Shown in pieces: positions 19,382-31,859 of a DNA stretch of 64,000 nt. The notes below the pieces were generated by a model. The model worked only from the letters and a program-made list of their open reading frames with translations, searched no databases and was not told the origin of the DNA. The stretch is from assembly GCA_020633495.1 (NCBI GenBank), contig JACKDR010000001.1, forward strand, positions 598,765 to 662,764. Reading direction: 5' to 3'. The position numbers and the translations under genes were made by a program. Within the stretch, counting starts at the first letter, position 1; the number at the start of each line of letters is the position of its first letter. The stretch comes from Kofleriaceae bacterium (GTDB lineage: Bacteria > Myxococcota_A > Polyangia > Haliangiales > Haliangiaceae).

Positions 19382-21883
19382 CTACTCCACGTATACATGC
19401 AGCGCCGCGCCCAGGCGAGCGAAGCCGGCGATCAGTCGCTCCGCCACGGCGTCGCCGGCGGCGGCGCGGGCCCGCCAGTCCGGCAGCCGTGCGGCACGGA
19501 GCCGCACGCACGCGTTCTGGGCCCGCCACAGATCGACGCGGCTCTCCATCCGCCCGGAGATCTCGGCCATCTTCGACAGCTGCTCGACCAGCTCCGGATC
19601 GTCGGGGTCGCGCAGCAGGCGGTCCATCATGCCGCCGAGCGCCTCGCCCGCGGCGTAGGCGACGTCGGGCACGTCGAGATCGACGCGGACCTGCCAGGCC
19701 TCGGCGACGCACGCCCGCACCGCCTCGTAGCTGGGCACCGGCTCGCGCAGCGCGGCCAGCACCCGGTGGCGCAGCACCAGCTCGGCGGCGGCGCGGAAGG
19801 TCTCGGGCACCGGCGCGGCGATCTTGACCAGGTAGCGCATCAGCGGCGCGTGCTCGTCGTAGAGGCGGCGGAACCCGCTCTCCGCCTCGTGCAGCGAGGT
19901 CTCGAGGATGTGGCCGAGCGCGCGATCGCGCTCGCGGCCGAACAGCGAGCCCAGCGAGAAGACGCCGCCGTCGAAGAAGCGATCGAGGGCGCGCTGGGCG
20001 CCCAGCAGATCCGCCGACAGGAACGCCTCGCACAGCTCGTCGACCGCGGCCTGCCACGCGTCCTCGCCGGGGAACGCGCGGACGCCGCCGAGCAGGTGGT
20101 GCTCGCCGAGGTGCAGCGCGGCGACCGCGAGCTCGGCGTGCTCGCCGGTGATCAGCGACGCGCAGCGGGTCACCGCCGCGACCAGGTGGGCCTTGCCGGT
20201 GCGCCGCTGCACGACCTCGCGCGACTCGACCTGGTAGCAGTAGACCTGCTCGGCGCGGCCGCGCTCGGCCACCCAGAACGGCGCCTGGCTCGAGCGGCGG
20301 GCCCGGTGCGCCGCGTCGGCGTCGGCCTCGGCGGGCATGCCGATCGCCGACGACGCCGCCCAGTGAGCCGCGACCTTGCCGAGGTCGACGCGGCTCGGCC
20401 GCACCGCGTGGTCCCAGACGCCGCGGCCGTCGCGGAAGCGATCGAGGTTGGAGCGCGCGGCCGCCAGCCGGTCGACCAGCTCGGCCTCGACCGGCTGCGC
20501 CGACACCCGCTCGACCAGCTCGCACACCCGCGCCGCGTACTGCAGGATCTGGACGGTCTCGATGCCCGAGATGTCGTCGAAGAACCAGCCGCAGCTGGTG
20601 TACATGAGCATCGCGTGGCGCTGCAGCTCGAGCAGCTCGAGCACGCGGGTCCGCCCGGCCTCGTCGGCGACCGCCGGCGCGTGGACGGCCAGGAACTGGG
20701 CGACCCGCTCGGGCCGGCGATCGAGGATCAGCGCGATGTAGTCGTCGCGCGCCGCCCACGGATCGGCCATCAGCCCGACCGACGCGTCCTCGAAGACGTC
20801 GGCGGCGCGATCGCGCAGCCAGTCGAGGGCGTCGCGCAGCGGCCGCCGCCAGGTCTGCCGCCAGGTCGCGTGGGCGCCGCTGTTGCAGCCGCAGTCGTCC
20901 TTCCAGCGCGCGATGCCGTGGGCGCAGCTCCACGCGGTGTCCTCGGCGATCTCGACCTCCCACTGGGGCGGGAACAGGGCCCGGAACTGGGCGTAGTTGG
21001 TCAGCCGCGCGCCGGCGTGATCGCCGCGCTCGATCGACTGCAGCGCCCACGCCAGCGCCATGTCGCCGTAGCGGTGGTGGTGGCCGTAGGTCTCGCCGTC
21101 GGTGGCGACGTGGCACAGCACCGCGCCGTCGGGCGCGACGTCGCGCGCGACCAGGCGGCGGGCGAAGACGTTGCCGTCGTCGAGCAGCTTCTCGAACGCG
21201 ATCGCCCGCGACGCCGGGCCGTCGTAGAAGAACAGATCGATCGAGCGCCCCGACGGCAGCGGGCACCGGTAGCAGCGCCCCGGATCGATGCGGTCGCCGG
21301 TGACGTCGATCCACGGCCCGCCGGGGCGGCGGACCCGCCGCGCCTGGTTGGGCGCGAGCACGGTGAACGCGATGCCCTCGGCGGCCAGCGCCTCGAGGGT
21401 CGCGACGTCGACCGCGCACTCGGGCAGCCACATGCCGACCGGATCGCGGCTGAAGCGGTGGCGGAAGTCGGTGACGCCCCACCGGACCTGGGTCCGCTGA
21501 TCGCGCGGCGACGCCAGCGGCATGATGACGTGGTTGTAGGCCTGGGCCATCGCCGAGCCGTGGCCGCCGAAGCGGGCCTGGCTGCGCTGATCCGACTCGA
21601 CCAGCGCGTGGTGGACGTCCGGCGCCTCGCGCTCGAGCCACGCCATTAGCGTCGGCCCGACGTTGAAGCTCATGCGCTCGTAGTTGTCGATGATGTCGAC
21701 GATGCGGCCGGCGCCGTCGACGATGCGCGCCGCGCCGTTGGGCCGGTAGCACTCGGCGGTGATGCGCGCGTTCCAGTCGAGGTAGGGGTGCGCGCTGGGC
21801 TGGGGCTCGATCGCGCCCAGCCACGCGTTCTCGCGCGGCGGCTGGTAGAAGTGGCCGTGGACGCAGATCCACTTCTCGATCAC
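19382..21883 (-). CDS. Glycoside hydrolase family 57 with DUF3536
   Basis: 833 residues from GTG 21883, which overlaps the glgB stop (GTGA). The N-terminus has the GH57 start WICVHGHFYQPPRENAW and SAHPYLDWNARIT; GMWLPECAVD carries a probable catalytic glutamate. The second half (about 310-830) matches DUF3536, often fused to GH57. GH57 members are alpha-1,4 glucanases, amylopullulanases or branching enzymes acting on glycogen-like glucans. Together with glgB it suggests remodelling of stored glycogen or a related glucan. Confidence 0.85.
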   Translation of the reverse strand: MIEKWICVHGHFYQPPRENAWLGAIEPQPSAHPYLDWNARITAECYRPNGAARIVDGAGRIVDIIDNYERMSFNVGPTLMAWLEREAPDVHHALVESDQRSQARFGGHGSAMAQAYNHVIMPLASPRDQRTQVRWGVTDFRHRFSRDPVGMWLPECAVDVATLEALAAEGIAFTVLAPNQARRVRRPGGPWIDVTGDRIDPGRCYRCPLPSGRSIDLFFYDGPASRAIAFEKLLDDGNVFARRLVARDVAPDGAVLCHVATDGETYGHHHRYGDMALAWALQSIERGDHAGARLTNYAQFRALFPPQWEVEIAEDTAWSCAHGIARWKDDCGCNSGAHATWRQTWRRPLRDALDWLRDRAADVFEDASVGLMADPWAARDDYIALILDRRPERVAQFLAVHAPAVADEAGRTRVLELLELQRHAMLMYTSCGWFFDDISGIETVQILQYAARVCELVERVSAQPVEAELVDRLAAARSNLDRFRDGRGVWDHAVRPSRVDLGKVAAHWAASSAIGMPAEADADAAHRARRSSQAPFWVAERGRAEQVYCYQVESREVVQRRTGKAHLVAAVTRCASLITGEHAELAVAALHLGEHHLLGGVRAFPGEDAWQAAVDELCEAFLSADLLGAQRALDRFFDGGVFSLGSLFGRERDRALGHILETSLHEAESGFRRLYDEHAPLMRYLVKIAAPVPETFRAAAELVLRHRVLAALREPVPSYEAVRACVAEAWQVRVDLDVPDVAYAAGEALGGMMDRLLRDPDDPELVEQLSKMAEISGRMESRVDLWRAQNACVRLRAARLPDWRARAAAGDAVAERLIAGFARLGAALHVYVE

Positions 21884-23769
21884 TCGGCCGCCTCCTCCGG
21901 GACGAACCACACGCACGCCAGCGGCGGCAGGGTCAGCCGGACCTGGGCGGGGAAGTCGCGCCAGCGCTCGGCGCTGGCCTCGACCAGGCCCAGGTTGCCC
22001 AGGCCCGAGCCGCCGTACTCGCGGGCGTCGCCGTTCAAGACCTCGCGCCACGGCCCGGCCTGCGGCACGCCGAGGACGTAGTCGTGGCGCGGCACCGGCG
22101 TGAAGTTGCACGCCACCAGCACCGGCGCGTCGCCGGGATCGCCGCGGCGCAGGAACGCCAGCACGCTCTGGTCGGCGTCGTCGCCGCGCACCCACTCGTA
22201 GCCGCCGGGCTCGACGTCGCGGCGGAACATCGCCGGGTAGCGCCGGTAGATCGCGTTGAGATCGCGGACCCAGGCCTGGACCCCGGCGTGGGGCGGCCAC
22301 TGGCACAGCTCCCAGTCGAGGACGGCGTCGTGGTTCCACTCGCGCCAGACCCCGAACTCGCCGCCCATGAACAGGAGCTTCTTGCCGGGCAGCGACCACT
22401 GGTAGCCGAACAGCAGGCGCAGGTTGGCGAACTTCTGCCAGTCGTCGCCGGGCAGCTTGCCCAGCAGCGAGCCCTTGCCGTGCACGACCTCGTCGTGGGA
22501 CAGCGGCAGCACGTAGTTCTCCGAGTACTGGTACATCGCGCGGAACGTGATCTCGTCGTGGTGCCAGCGCCGGTGGATCGGATCGCGGTGCAGGTAGCCG
22601 AGGGTGTCGTGCATCCAGCCCAGGTCCCACTTGAAGCCGAAGCCGAGGCCGCCGGCGTCGGGCGGCCGCGACACCCCGCCCCACGCGGTCGACTCCTCGG
22701 CGATGGTCTGGACGTCGGGGAACGAGGTGTAGACGGCGTGGTTGAACTGCTGCAGGAACGCGATCGCGTCGCGATCGTGGTTGGAGCCGTCCTCGTTGGG
22801 CAGCCACTCGCCGGGCTGCCGCGAGTAGTCGCGGTACAGCATCGAGGCGACGCCGTCGACCCGCAGGCCGTCGACGTGGTAGCGGTCGAGCCAGCAGAAC
22901 GCCGACGAGATCAGGAAGCTGCGGACCTCGTGGCGACCGTAGTTGAAGATGTAGCTGGTCCAGTCGGGGTGGAAGCCGCGGCGCGGGTCGGCGTGCTCGT
23001 AGAGGTGGGTGCCGTCGAAGTCGCCGAGGGCGTGGCCGTCGGTGGGGAAGTGCGCCGGCACCCAGTCGAGGATGATCCCGATGCCGCGCTGGTGCAGGGT
23101 GTCGACCAGCGCCATCAGATCCTCGGGCCGGCCCCACCGGCTCGACGGCGCGAAGTAGCCGGTGCACTGGTAGCCCCACGAGCCGTAGAACGGGTGCTCC
23201 ATCACCGGCATCAGCTCGACGTGGGTGAAGCCGAGGCTGTCGCAGTAGTCGGCGAGGCGCTCGCCGAGCGCCCGGTAGCCGAGCGGCTCGCCGTGGTTGC
23301 CGTGCTCGCGCATCCACGACCCGATGTGGACCTCGTAGATGCTCATCGCCGCGGCGCGCGAGTTGCGGGCGGCGCGCTCGCGCATCCAGACCTGGTCGCC
23401 CCACGGGTGCTCGCCGGCCCACACCACCGACGCGGTCAGCGGCGGGGTCTCGGCCCAGGCCGCGAACGGATCGGCCTTCTCGAGGACGCGGCCATCGCGG
23501 GCGGTGATCTGGTACTTGTAGCGGGCGCCGGCCACGGCGCCGGGGAGCAGCCCCTCCCAGATGCCCGACGAGCCGCGGGGCGCCAGCGGCGACGCGCCGC
23601 CGTCCCAGCCGTTCCAGTCGCCGATGACGCTGACCCGGCTGGCGTCGGGCGCCCACACCGAGAACTGCGTGCCCTCGGCCTGGACGTGAGCGCCCATCCG
23701 CTCGTAGAGGCGGTAGTGGGTGCCCTCGTTGAAGAGGAACAGGTCGTCGTCGGTCAGCAGGGTGGTCAC
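21880..23769 (-). CDS. glgB: 1,4-alpha-glucan branching enzyme
   Basis: 629 residues. A CBM48 N-terminal module covers about 30-115 (FSVWAPDASRVSVIGDWNGW), then a GH13 barrel with the usual regions: DWVPAHFP, GLRVDGVASM (nucleophile Asp), TIAEES (acid/base Glu) and PLSHDEVVHGK (His-Asp). The C-terminal beta domain ends near VWFVPEEAAE. At 629 residues it is shorter than E. coli GlgB (about 730) because the extra N-terminal N1 module is missing, a normal variant. It transfers alpha-1,4 chains to alpha-1,6 positions. First gene of the operon glgB-GH57-uspA-Cys-rich protein-thioesterase. Confidence 0.93.
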   Translation of the reverse strand: MTTLLTDDDLFLFNEGTHYRLYERMGAHVQAEGTQFSVWAPDASRVSVIGDWNGWDGGASPLAPRGSSGIWEGLLPGAVAGARYKYQITARDGRVLEKADPFAAWAETPPLTASVVWAGEHPWGDQVWMRERAARNSRAAAMSIYEVHIGSWMREHGNHGEPLGYRALGERLADYCDSLGFTHVELMPVMEHPFYGSWGYQCTGYFAPSSRWGRPEDLMALVDTLHQRGIGIILDWVPAHFPTDGHALGDFDGTHLYEHADPRRGFHPDWTSYIFNYGRHEVRSFLISSAFCWLDRYHVDGLRVDGVASMLYRDYSRQPGEWLPNEDGSNHDRDAIAFLQQFNHAVYTSFPDVQTIAEESTAWGGVSRPPDAGGLGFGFKWDLGWMHDTLGYLHRDPIHRRWHHDEITFRAMYQYSENYVLPLSHDEVVHGKGSLLGKLPGDDWQKFANLRLLFGYQWSLPGKKLLFMGGEFGVWREWNHDAVLDWELCQWPPHAGVQAWVRDLNAIYRRYPAMFRRDVEPGGYEWVRGDDADQSVLAFLRRGDPGDAPVLVACNFTPVPRHDYVLGVPQAGPWREVLNGDAREYGGSGLGNLGLVEASAERWRDFPAQVRLTLPPLACVWFVPEEAAE

Positions 23770-23854
23770 GCGGTCACGAGAGTGCCACAGCCGAGGCGGC
23801 GCGGGTGCGCCGCGCCGCCCGACGCTGCGTCATCGGGAGCGCCGCGGGCGACGA

Positions 23855-24160
23855 TCAGCCGAAGACCATCAGCCCGACGATGCCGACCATGCACATCGAC
23901 ATGACGAACACCGACGTGATGCCGACCGCGACGAAGCCGGCCTGGAGCAGGCGCAGCCCGCCCAGGGCCCGCTGGCGGTGGACGCCGACCCGCCAGCGCG
24001 GCGCGCCGGCGTGGATCGCGGCCCGCGGGATGTCGGGCTGACAGGCCAGCTCGCGCGACTCGGCGCACTCGCGGAGGGCGAACCGGAACGCCGAGGCGAA
24101 CACCAGGATCGCGGCGAAGAAGCCCAGGCCCAGCAACAGGTGGGAGTATCCGGACGTCAC
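23855..24160 (-). CDS. Small membrane protein
   Basis: 101 residues from GTG. Two hydrophobic helices: LLLGLGFFAAILVFASAFRFAL near the start and VGITSVFVMSMCMVGIVGLMVF at the end, joined by a basic loop with two cysteines. No family recognised. It is 85 bp upstream of glgB on the same strand and could be the first gene of that operon. Coding potential rests on the hydrophobic pattern only. Confidence 0.5.
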   Translation of the reverse strand: MTSGYSHLLLGLGFFAAILVFASAFRFALRECAESRELACQPDIPRAAIHAGAPRWRVGVHRQRALGGLRLLQAGFVAVGITSVFVMSMCMVGIVGLMVFG

Positions 24161-24229
24161 GGATCCAGTGTGCCGCGTTCGCGCCGACCTGCCAATGCTG
24201 TCGTCGCGACCGGGGGGGGCTGGCCCCGG

Positions 24230-26918
24230 TCAAGGCGGCGGCGCTTGCGTGCACAAGGTCGGCTGCGCGTCGCAGGCCTTGCCCCGCAGCTCGGCGGCGC
24301 GGACCGGGTCGGCGGCGATGGGGCCGCCGGGCTCCAGCATCTCGGCCCCGGCGAGACAGGCCTTGCCCCACGACAGCGTGCACGCCTGCTCGAAGCGCTC
24401 GAGGGCGGCGTATGGATCGACGGGCACGCCGGCGCCGTCGCGGAGCCGGACCGCCAGGTCGTGGCACGCCACCGGATCCTGGGCCGCGCACGACGTCTCG
24501 AACAGGGCGCGGCCGCGGTCGACGTCGCGCGGCACACCGCGACCGTCGACGTACATCGCCGCCAGGCCGGCGCAGCCGAGGCCGCCGCCCATGTCGCACG
24601 CCAGGCGGTAGGCGTCGGCCGCGGTCGCGTCGTCACCGCGGTCGAGGGCGAGCGCGCCGAGATCGCCGCAGGCGTTGGCGGCCCCCAGGTCGCAGGCGCG
24701 CCGCAGCAGCGGGATGGCCGCCGCGGCGTCGCTGCGGCGCAGGCGGTGGCCGAGCCAGGCACACCCGAAGGGGTCGCCGCCGCGGCAGGCCCGCTCGTAG
24801 TAGTCGCGAGCATGGTCGACGTCGCGGGGCACGCCCTGCCCCATGGCGTAGAACGAGGCCAGGATGCCGCAACCGCGATCGCCGCGCTGCCGGCACTGGC
24901 CCTCGGCGACGCGGCGAGCCTCGGCCGGGTCCCGCGGCACACCCTGGCCGTTGGACAGCATGACCGCGAGCGCCTCGCAGGCCGCGAAGGCGCCGCCGTC
25001 ACAGCCGCGTCGCAGGTAGCGCAGCCCGCGCGGGCCGTCGATCTGGACGCCGAGGCCGATCGTGAACAGCTGGCCGATGTCGCCGCAGGCGTCGGCGTAG
25101 CCGAGGTCGCAGGCGCGTTGCAGGTCGGCGGCGCCGCGGGCCGGATCGGCGGCGCCGCCGCGGCCCTCGAGCGCCATCATGCCGCGGATGCGGCAGGCCA
25201 CCGGATCGTCGTCGCCGCAGACGGCGGCGAGGGCGACCGCGCGGGCGTCGGCGGCGTCGGCGCCGGTGACGTCGACCGGCACGCCGCGGCCGAAGCGGAG
25301 CCGGCTGCCCAGGGCGCGGCAGGCATCGACCCAGCCGAGGTCGCAGGCCCGCCGCCACGCCCGCAACCGCGGCGGCCGCGTCGCCAGGCTCGCCGCGGGC
25401 CTCGACGAGCTCGCCGAGCGCGCCACAGCCGCGGCCGCTGCCGCCGTCGCAGGCCCGTCGCGCCAGGGCCAGCGCCCGCGTGCGGTCGACCGCGACCCCG
25501 TTGCCCCAGGTCGCCAGCTCGGCGACCTGGGCGCAGCCGTCGGCGATCCCGGCGTCGCAGGCGCGCAGCGCCAGGCCGTGGGCGCGCGCGAAGTCGGGCG
25601 GGCCGTCGAGATGGCGCAGCTCGCGGTCGGCGAGCGCGGCGCACGCGGCGCCGTCGGGGCGGCCGGTGCGATCACAGCGGGCGGCCAGCTCGGCGTCGGT
25701 CGCGGTCGCGATCGGCGGGGGTGGCGCCCCCGGCTCGCCGCGGCCACGGAGCCACCGCGCCGCCGCGGCGGCGCGCGCGATCGGCACCGCGGCGACCGCG
25801 AGCCAGCGGCGACGCCGCGGCCACGGCGACGGCGCGGCCGGTCCGGCGGTCGTGGTCGTCGACGGTGCGTACGGCGCCAGCGCGGCGAGCAGCGCGTCCA
25901 TCGACGGCCAGCGCGCGGCGGGATCGGCCGCGAGGCCGCGCCGCAGCGTCGCGAGCAGCGACGCCGGCACGGCGCGCTCGGGCGGTGGCGGCTGGATCCG
26001 CCCCGCGAGGATCTCGGCGAGCAAGCTCGCGAGGGCGTCGGCCCCGGCGGCGGCGCCGCTGTCGAACGGGCGGCGGCCGCACAGCGCCTCCCACAGCGCG
26101 ACGCAGAAGCTGAACTGATCGGCGCGGGCGTCGACGGGCTCGCCGGCGAGCTGCTCGGGCGCCATGTACGCCGGCGTGCCCATGACGTCGCCGGTGCGGG
26201 TCAGCTCGCTCGCGAGATCGGGCGTGGCGGTGCGCGCGACCGCGACGTCGTCCTCGCCGAGGCGGGCCAGGCCGAAGTCGGCGACCTGGACCTCGCCGTG
26301 CGCCCCGAGCAGCACGTTGTCGGGCTTGAAGTCGCGGTGGATCATGCCGAGCGCGTGGGCGGCGGCGAGGCCGCGCCCGGCGGCGACGAAGCGCGCGACG
26401 ACGGCGTCGACGGCGCGAGGCGCGGCGCGCAGCCAGCCGCCGAGCGTGCCGCCCGGCATGTACGGCATGACCAGGAAGACGCGGTCGCCGTCGCTGCCGA
26501 CGTCGAAGATGGGCAGGACGCCGGGGTGGTGCAGGCGCGCCATGGCCTGGGCCTCGCGGACCATCCTGGACCGGGCGTCGGCGCCCTCGCGGCGCGGCCG
26601 CACCAGCTTGATGGCGAGATCGCGACCGAGCGCGGGATCTCGACCGCGGTGCACGACGCCCATGCCGCCGGCGCCGAGCTGCTCGAGAAGCTCGTAGCGG
26701 CCGAGGCGAGATGACGACGATGCGGCGGGGGCGGGTGCGGGTGCGGCGGGGGCGGATGTCGAGCGCGCCGAACGCGTCGACGGCGGCGACGGCGCGAGCA
26801 CGGTCTCGCCGGTCGCCGACGGCGGCGACGGCACGGTCTCGCCGGTCGCCGACGGCGCCGGCAGGGTCTCGCCGGTCGCCGACGGTGCGTCGCCGGGCTC
26901 GTCCTCGCGGTTCCCCAC
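24230..26918 (-). CDS. Ser/Thr protein kinase with Sel1-like repeats, frameshift near 25360
   Basis: About 895 residues if repaired. The likely start is GTG 26918 (MGNREDEP after initiation). Residues about 80-350 are a complete Hanks kinase: LGAGGMGVVHRG (glycine loop), LAIKLVRP (Lys), HRDFKPDN, DFGLARLG, MAPEQLAG. A weak membrane segment follows (about 378-396), then about ten Sel1-type repeats, easily seen as ACDxGxxxAC steps (for example RACDLGYADACGDIG). The kinase frame and most of the Sel1 frame differ. At 25360-25362 one extra C (minus strand G) separates AAAV from the repeat AWRRACDLGW. Likely signalling at the membrane, the repeats binding a partner outside the cytoplasm (inference). 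Confidence 0.8.
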
Positions 26919-27039
26919 GGCACGGAACGCTAGCACGCGGGTGCCGGCGCGCCGCGAGCCCGCCGCACGGCACGGACGCCGCGACGTCGACCGGGTCACA
27001 CCCGGCTGGCGACCGCCAGCCGGGCGCTGCGGCCGCCCG

Positions 27040-30411
<3,372 letters not shown>

Positions 30412-30718
30412 GGTGGTCGGGTCTCCAGAAGGGGGGACCATAGTCCGCCGACTCCCGGGGTGGCAACCGCCATGCCCGTCCGGAAGCCCCAAGGATCCCG
30501 TGGCGTTCGTTGGCGAGCCGAACAATCTCGTTGACCTGGGGTGCCGGCGCCCGTAGATGTGGTGGCGCACGCTGACCGGAGGCCCCATGACCACGCTCGT
30601 TCGAGACGTCATCGCTGGCCCCGCCCGTCGCTCCTGATCGCCGCAGGTTCGCACCTGCCGCCCTGGATCGCCGAGCGGGACGCACCCCGTTCGTTCCCTC
30701 GATCCCCTCTGGAGAACC
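30412..30718. promoter_or_regulatory. Divergent promoter region between DUF349 and rbfA-like genes
   Basis: 307 bp without a gene. On the plus strand TTGACC (30531-30536) and TAGATG (30554-30559) are spaced by 17 bp and could form a sigma70-type promoter for the rbfA-like gene; this leaves a leader of about 150 bp. A GGAG ribosome-binding site ends five bases before ATG 30719. No clear promoter was picked for the minus strand. Confidence 0.35.
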
Positions 30719-31078
30719 ATGCCCTCGCATGACCACGGCGGCCGCTCCGGCCGTCACAAGGACCTGCAGGTGTGCCGGCAGGTGTACGACGCCCTGACCT
30801 GGGCGCTCGCGGAGCTCGACGATCCGTTGATCGACGAGCTGTCGCTGGCGTCCGTGGATCCGGCGCCCGACGCCTCGCGCGTGCTCGTGACCCTCGTGCC
30901 CGTCCGCCCCGGCGTCGATCTCGACGCCGCGCTGGCGGCGGTGCGCGAGCAGGCCGGCGAGCTGCGCGAGGACGTCGCCGCCGAGGTCCACCGGCGCCGC
31001 GCGCCCGAGCTGGTGTTCCGGGTCGCCCTGCCCGACGAGCATCCCGACGTGATGCCGGCGGGCGGACCACGGCCCTGA
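30719..31078 (+). CDS. rbfA: RbfA-like ribosome-binding factor
   Basis: 119 residues. It resembles RbfA: RHKDLQVCRQVYDALTWALA at the N-terminus, the core DPAPDASRVLVTLVPV and the closing EVHRRRAPELVFRVA. RbfA binds the 30S subunit during 16S rRNA maturation and cold adaptation. It lacks neighbours such as infB, nusA or truB, which usually flank rbfA, so it may be a divergent or additional paralogue. Clear GGAG ribosome-binding site and a strong terminator downstream show an independent transcription unit. Confidence 0.7.
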   Translation: MPSHDHGGRSGRHKDLQVCRQVYDALTWALAELDDPLIDELSLASVDPAPDASRVLVTLVPVRPGVDLDAALAAVREQAGELREDVAAEVHRRRAPELVFRVALPDEHPDVMPAGGPRP

Positions 31079-31092
31079 CGCCGCGCAGGTCG

Positions 31093-31140
31093 CGAACGCC
31101 GCCGCGCCTCGATGCCGAGGCCGGCGGCGTTCGTCTTTTT
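31093..31140 (+). terminator. Rho-independent terminator of the rbfA-like gene
   Basis: CGAACGCCGCCG (31093-31104) pairs perfectly with CGGCGGCGTTCG (31122-31133). Inside, GCCTCG and CGAGGC form a further six pairs around the loop ATGC. TCTTTTT follows. It begins 15 bp after the rbfA-like stop. Confidence 0.92.
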
Positions 31141-31350
31141 CGGAGGGCGGAGGGCCGAGGGCCGAGGGCGGAGGGCGGAGCGCCGAGCGCGGAGGGCCGA
31201 GGACGGAGGGCCGAGGACGGAGGGCCGAGGACGGAGGACGGAGGGCCGAGCGCGGAGGGCCGAGGACGGAGGGCGGACGGCGGAGCGCCGAGGACGGAGG
31301 GCGGACGGCGGAGCGCCGAGGGCGGAGGGCGGAGGGCGGAGGGCGGACTG
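31141..31350 (+). repeat. 7-bp purine-rich minisatellite
   Basis: About 30 units of a heptamer, chiefly GGAGGGC, CGAGGGC, CGAGGAC and GGACGGA in mixed order. It is intergenic, purine-rich on the plus strand, and occupies the position upstream of HNH unit 2 that the GGGGACGC minisatellite occupies in unit 1. Confidence 0.85.
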
Positions 31351-31368
31351 AGGGGCGCAATCCCGACC

Positions 31369-31432
31369 GCTCACCTCGAGCGGAGCCCGAGCGGCGCAGC
31401 CGCGAGGGCGGAGTCGAGAGGGCGGGCCGCGG
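31369..31432. repeat. 64-bp dispersed repeat, copy A
   Basis: From GCTCAC to GCCGCGG. It aligns without gaps to 61836-61899, about 58 of 64 bases identical. The shared core includes GAGCGGAGCCCGAGCGGCG. It lies between the 7-bp minisatellite and the hairpin of HNH unit 2 and does not code. Confidence 0.8.
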
Positions 31433-31535
31433 TCGGCGCCTGCTGGCAGCATGCTGCAACTTCCGGCGCCAGAGCGAGCCGGCTCCCGGATGGGCGCCGG
31501 TGCTGGCGCGGGCATCGGCGCCGGCCACCACCACC

Positions 31536-31567
31536 GGCGCCGGGCCCGAAGACGGGGGCCCGGCGCC
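31536..31567. repeat. 12-bp perfect hairpin in HNH unit 2
   Basis: Left arm GGCGCCGGGCCC 31536-31547, loop GAAGACGG, right arm 31556-31567. Identical in arms and loop to the hairpin of unit 1 (11545-11576). Flanking bases, including CCACCACC before and TCGGCGCGGGGC after, are also shared. Confidence 0.85.
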
Positions 31568-31595
31568 TCGGCGCGGGGCGCGAGCGTTGTCGGAC

Positions 31596-31612
31596 TGTCC
31601 GGACACCGGACA
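31596..31612. promoter_or_regulatory. 17-bp palindrome upstream of HNH gene 2
   Basis: TGTCCGG-ACA-CCGGACA. Same arms as in unit 1 (11653-11669), different centre. CTTGACG follows about 40 bp downstream in both units and may be part of a promoter. Confidence 0.55.
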
Positions 31613-31859
31613 TAAATCGACCCACACGAGAGAAGAAGATGTCGTTGTCGCTTGACGTGTCCGATGGGCGTTCGCGAAGACCGCGCGCGACCCCGACGAC
31701 GATCGTCCACCAGACGCGCTCAGCTCACCGAGGTGCCGCGAAGCCAGGCGCAGGGCCGATGCGAAGGGTCGACCTCGAGTTCGTGGCGCAGTGGGGCGAA
31801 GAAGGGGTCCGAAAACCCCGTGGTAGAGGTGATGCGCGCGTGCGCAGGGAGGTGTGGAG

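Noticed and set aside
19382..23656. A single giant GlgB-GH57 fusion
   Set aside because: The long frame carries GH57 only downstream of GTG 21883; upstream of this it is a shadow of glgB, which is in another frame and ends with its own stop.
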